A stretch of DNA of 60,000 nucleotides. Origin: Owenia fusiformis (taxonomy: Eukaryota; Annelida; Polychaeta; Sabellida; Oweniidae). The stretch spans positions 9,493,730 to 9,553,729 of the forward strand of contig CAIIXF020000007.1 of NCBI GenBank assembly GCA_903813345.2, written 5' to 3'. The position numbers were made by a program, and so were the translations under genes. This document shows positions 58,708 through 60,000 of this stretch, in pieces (the stretch's first letter is position 1; every line of letters starts with the position of its first letter). The notes under the pieces are model-generated. The model ran no database searches and was not told the origin of the DNA. It worked only from the letters and a program-made list of their open reading frames with translations.

Positions 58708-60000
58708 AAGATAATTTCATTGCGGGAAAGACACCCCCACCCCTCTCGTATATTAATATTTAATATAGACCTACTACTCAGGGGGAATGTTCAAGTTTAA
58801 GAATTTTGCTTCAGCATTTGAACAAGAAAGCTTCTGACTTTTGCACAAACAACTTTTACACTTCCTTAATCAGATATAAAATATAAGGCATAACTTTAGA
58901 TCGATATTCAACAGTCTCTCGGGGAAATAATGAAGATAATCAGGGAAAACAATTCATTCAATTTCCTGTGCTCCTCGAGGTATTTCTGCAATGTTGTTTA
59001 CCTGTATAGTTAGATTCTTCGTTCATTTTTGCAATAATTATCATGAACTCCCCAATAACATTGTAACAAATTCTTTAATTTAGCTTTGGCTGTTGTTGCA
59101 AATAAGCCATCCTTGGCAATAAAAATTGAATTTCCCAGAAATTTTTGACTTTTTCCATGTATGAGCACTTATTAGAATGGCTAAAAGGAGGTATTTTGAA
59201 TTTTCTCCCCCCCCCCTTCTGGGTGCTTATTACGGAGAATACGGTATGTGATATTTGACTTCATCAAATTGTAAAACTGTAATAACAATTTGCAGATAAC
59301 TAATACCATGTTCAATAAGCTTATCTGATATACTACCTATATATCTAGTGTGACATTCTTCTTTTAGCTCATCAAATATTTCTGTTTTGCCACAGGCAAC
59401 ATGCTCTGATGGTTTATTAAGACATTTTCCTTGATCTCATGCAGGAAATGGTAACCATTAAAGTGTGATGTTTTGATGTTTATCATACATTTATTGGCCT
59501 CGATGCCCTTGTGTATTGCATAAGGGGATTCATATTGTGTTGTCACTGTCATTTTTTGTAAAAACAGAAAAAATGTGCGTTATTGTATCAACCCAAATTA
59601 GATGAGATGAAACCCAAATAAAAGACCTCATACTGTCCAAAAGATTTTGAATCTCCTCGATTCGCAATCTACATTATCCCGTAGCATCTCACATCTCAAG
59701 AAATGAGATGACATTATCTATTTTAATGGGTTCCCTCCAAGCAAGATGAATATAAAATAAGAGTATATGGCTCACTTCGTGTATTTATTAGTCACGATAA
59801 TATATGTATCAATGGTTTACTAATAGATATAATATCATGAGTGAGTGATTCATAACATGTTTACTTTTTATCAAAATTAACCAGAACAACGGCAACGCCA
59901 AAGCGTAGCGAATCCCATCGAACAGCCATGGATGGCATTTTTACAAACGAAGGATATAGCAAAAATGGCAGCCATTTTTCAAAATGGCCACCTTCTACCA
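58708..60000. other. No gene seen
   Basis: AT-rich. A 10-base C run is at 59207-59216. AAAATGGCAGCCATTTTT near 59963 repeats the palindrome at 32997. Confidence 0.4.

Overview
The window is animal nuclear DNA. It is AT-rich with split genes, long introns and many transposon relics: a Ty3/gypsy LTR element, LINE fragments, Tc1/mariner, a Harbinger-like element and several foldbacks. There is no bacterial gene organisation. The element mix suggests a marine invertebrate (a lophotrochozoan or an invertebrate deuterostome), but the species cannot be fixed from the sequence.

The main host gene is on the minus strand, from a start codon at 41570 to a stop at 4454. Its ten coding exons can be assembled by hand. 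All nine junctions have GT/AG borders, and the phases agree from start to stop, giving a predicted protein of 423 residues. It begins with a signal peptide, has an acidic ectodomain without cysteine, and ends in a short hydrophobic tail like a GPI-attachment signal. I do not recognise the family. A TATA-like box lies 76 bases upstream of the start codon.

Intron 1 (17624-41494, about 24 kb) holds, in order: a decayed LINE split by a 1.48 kb Harbinger-like element; a 1.7 kb array of a 22-bp satellite; a young LTR retrotransposon (25001-30535) with LTRs that look identical, a tRNA-Pro primer site and a 1004-codon gag-protease-partial integrase frame but no reverse transcriptase; a 1.5 kb terminal-inverted-repeat element; a dead Tc1 transposon; a 300-bp duplicated segment; a 680-bp foldback; and an 846-bp mariner-type MITE. 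Intron 2 carries ten copies of a 113-bp tandem repeat. Intron 3 carries two inverted-repeat elements and a tRNA-Gly-like fragment.

The left edge (146-1577) is a G-rich degenerate minisatellite. From 41.7 kb to the right end I find no convincing gene. That stretch holds a LINE 3' fragment, a perfect 21-bp-stem hairpin, a GGGACAA/TTGTCCC-rich block, and several short inverted-repeat elements. The finds most worth following are the orphan ten-exon gene, the RT-less LTR element with a SCAN-like capsid and integrase in an unusual position, the satellite higher-order repeat, and the GGGACAA block.
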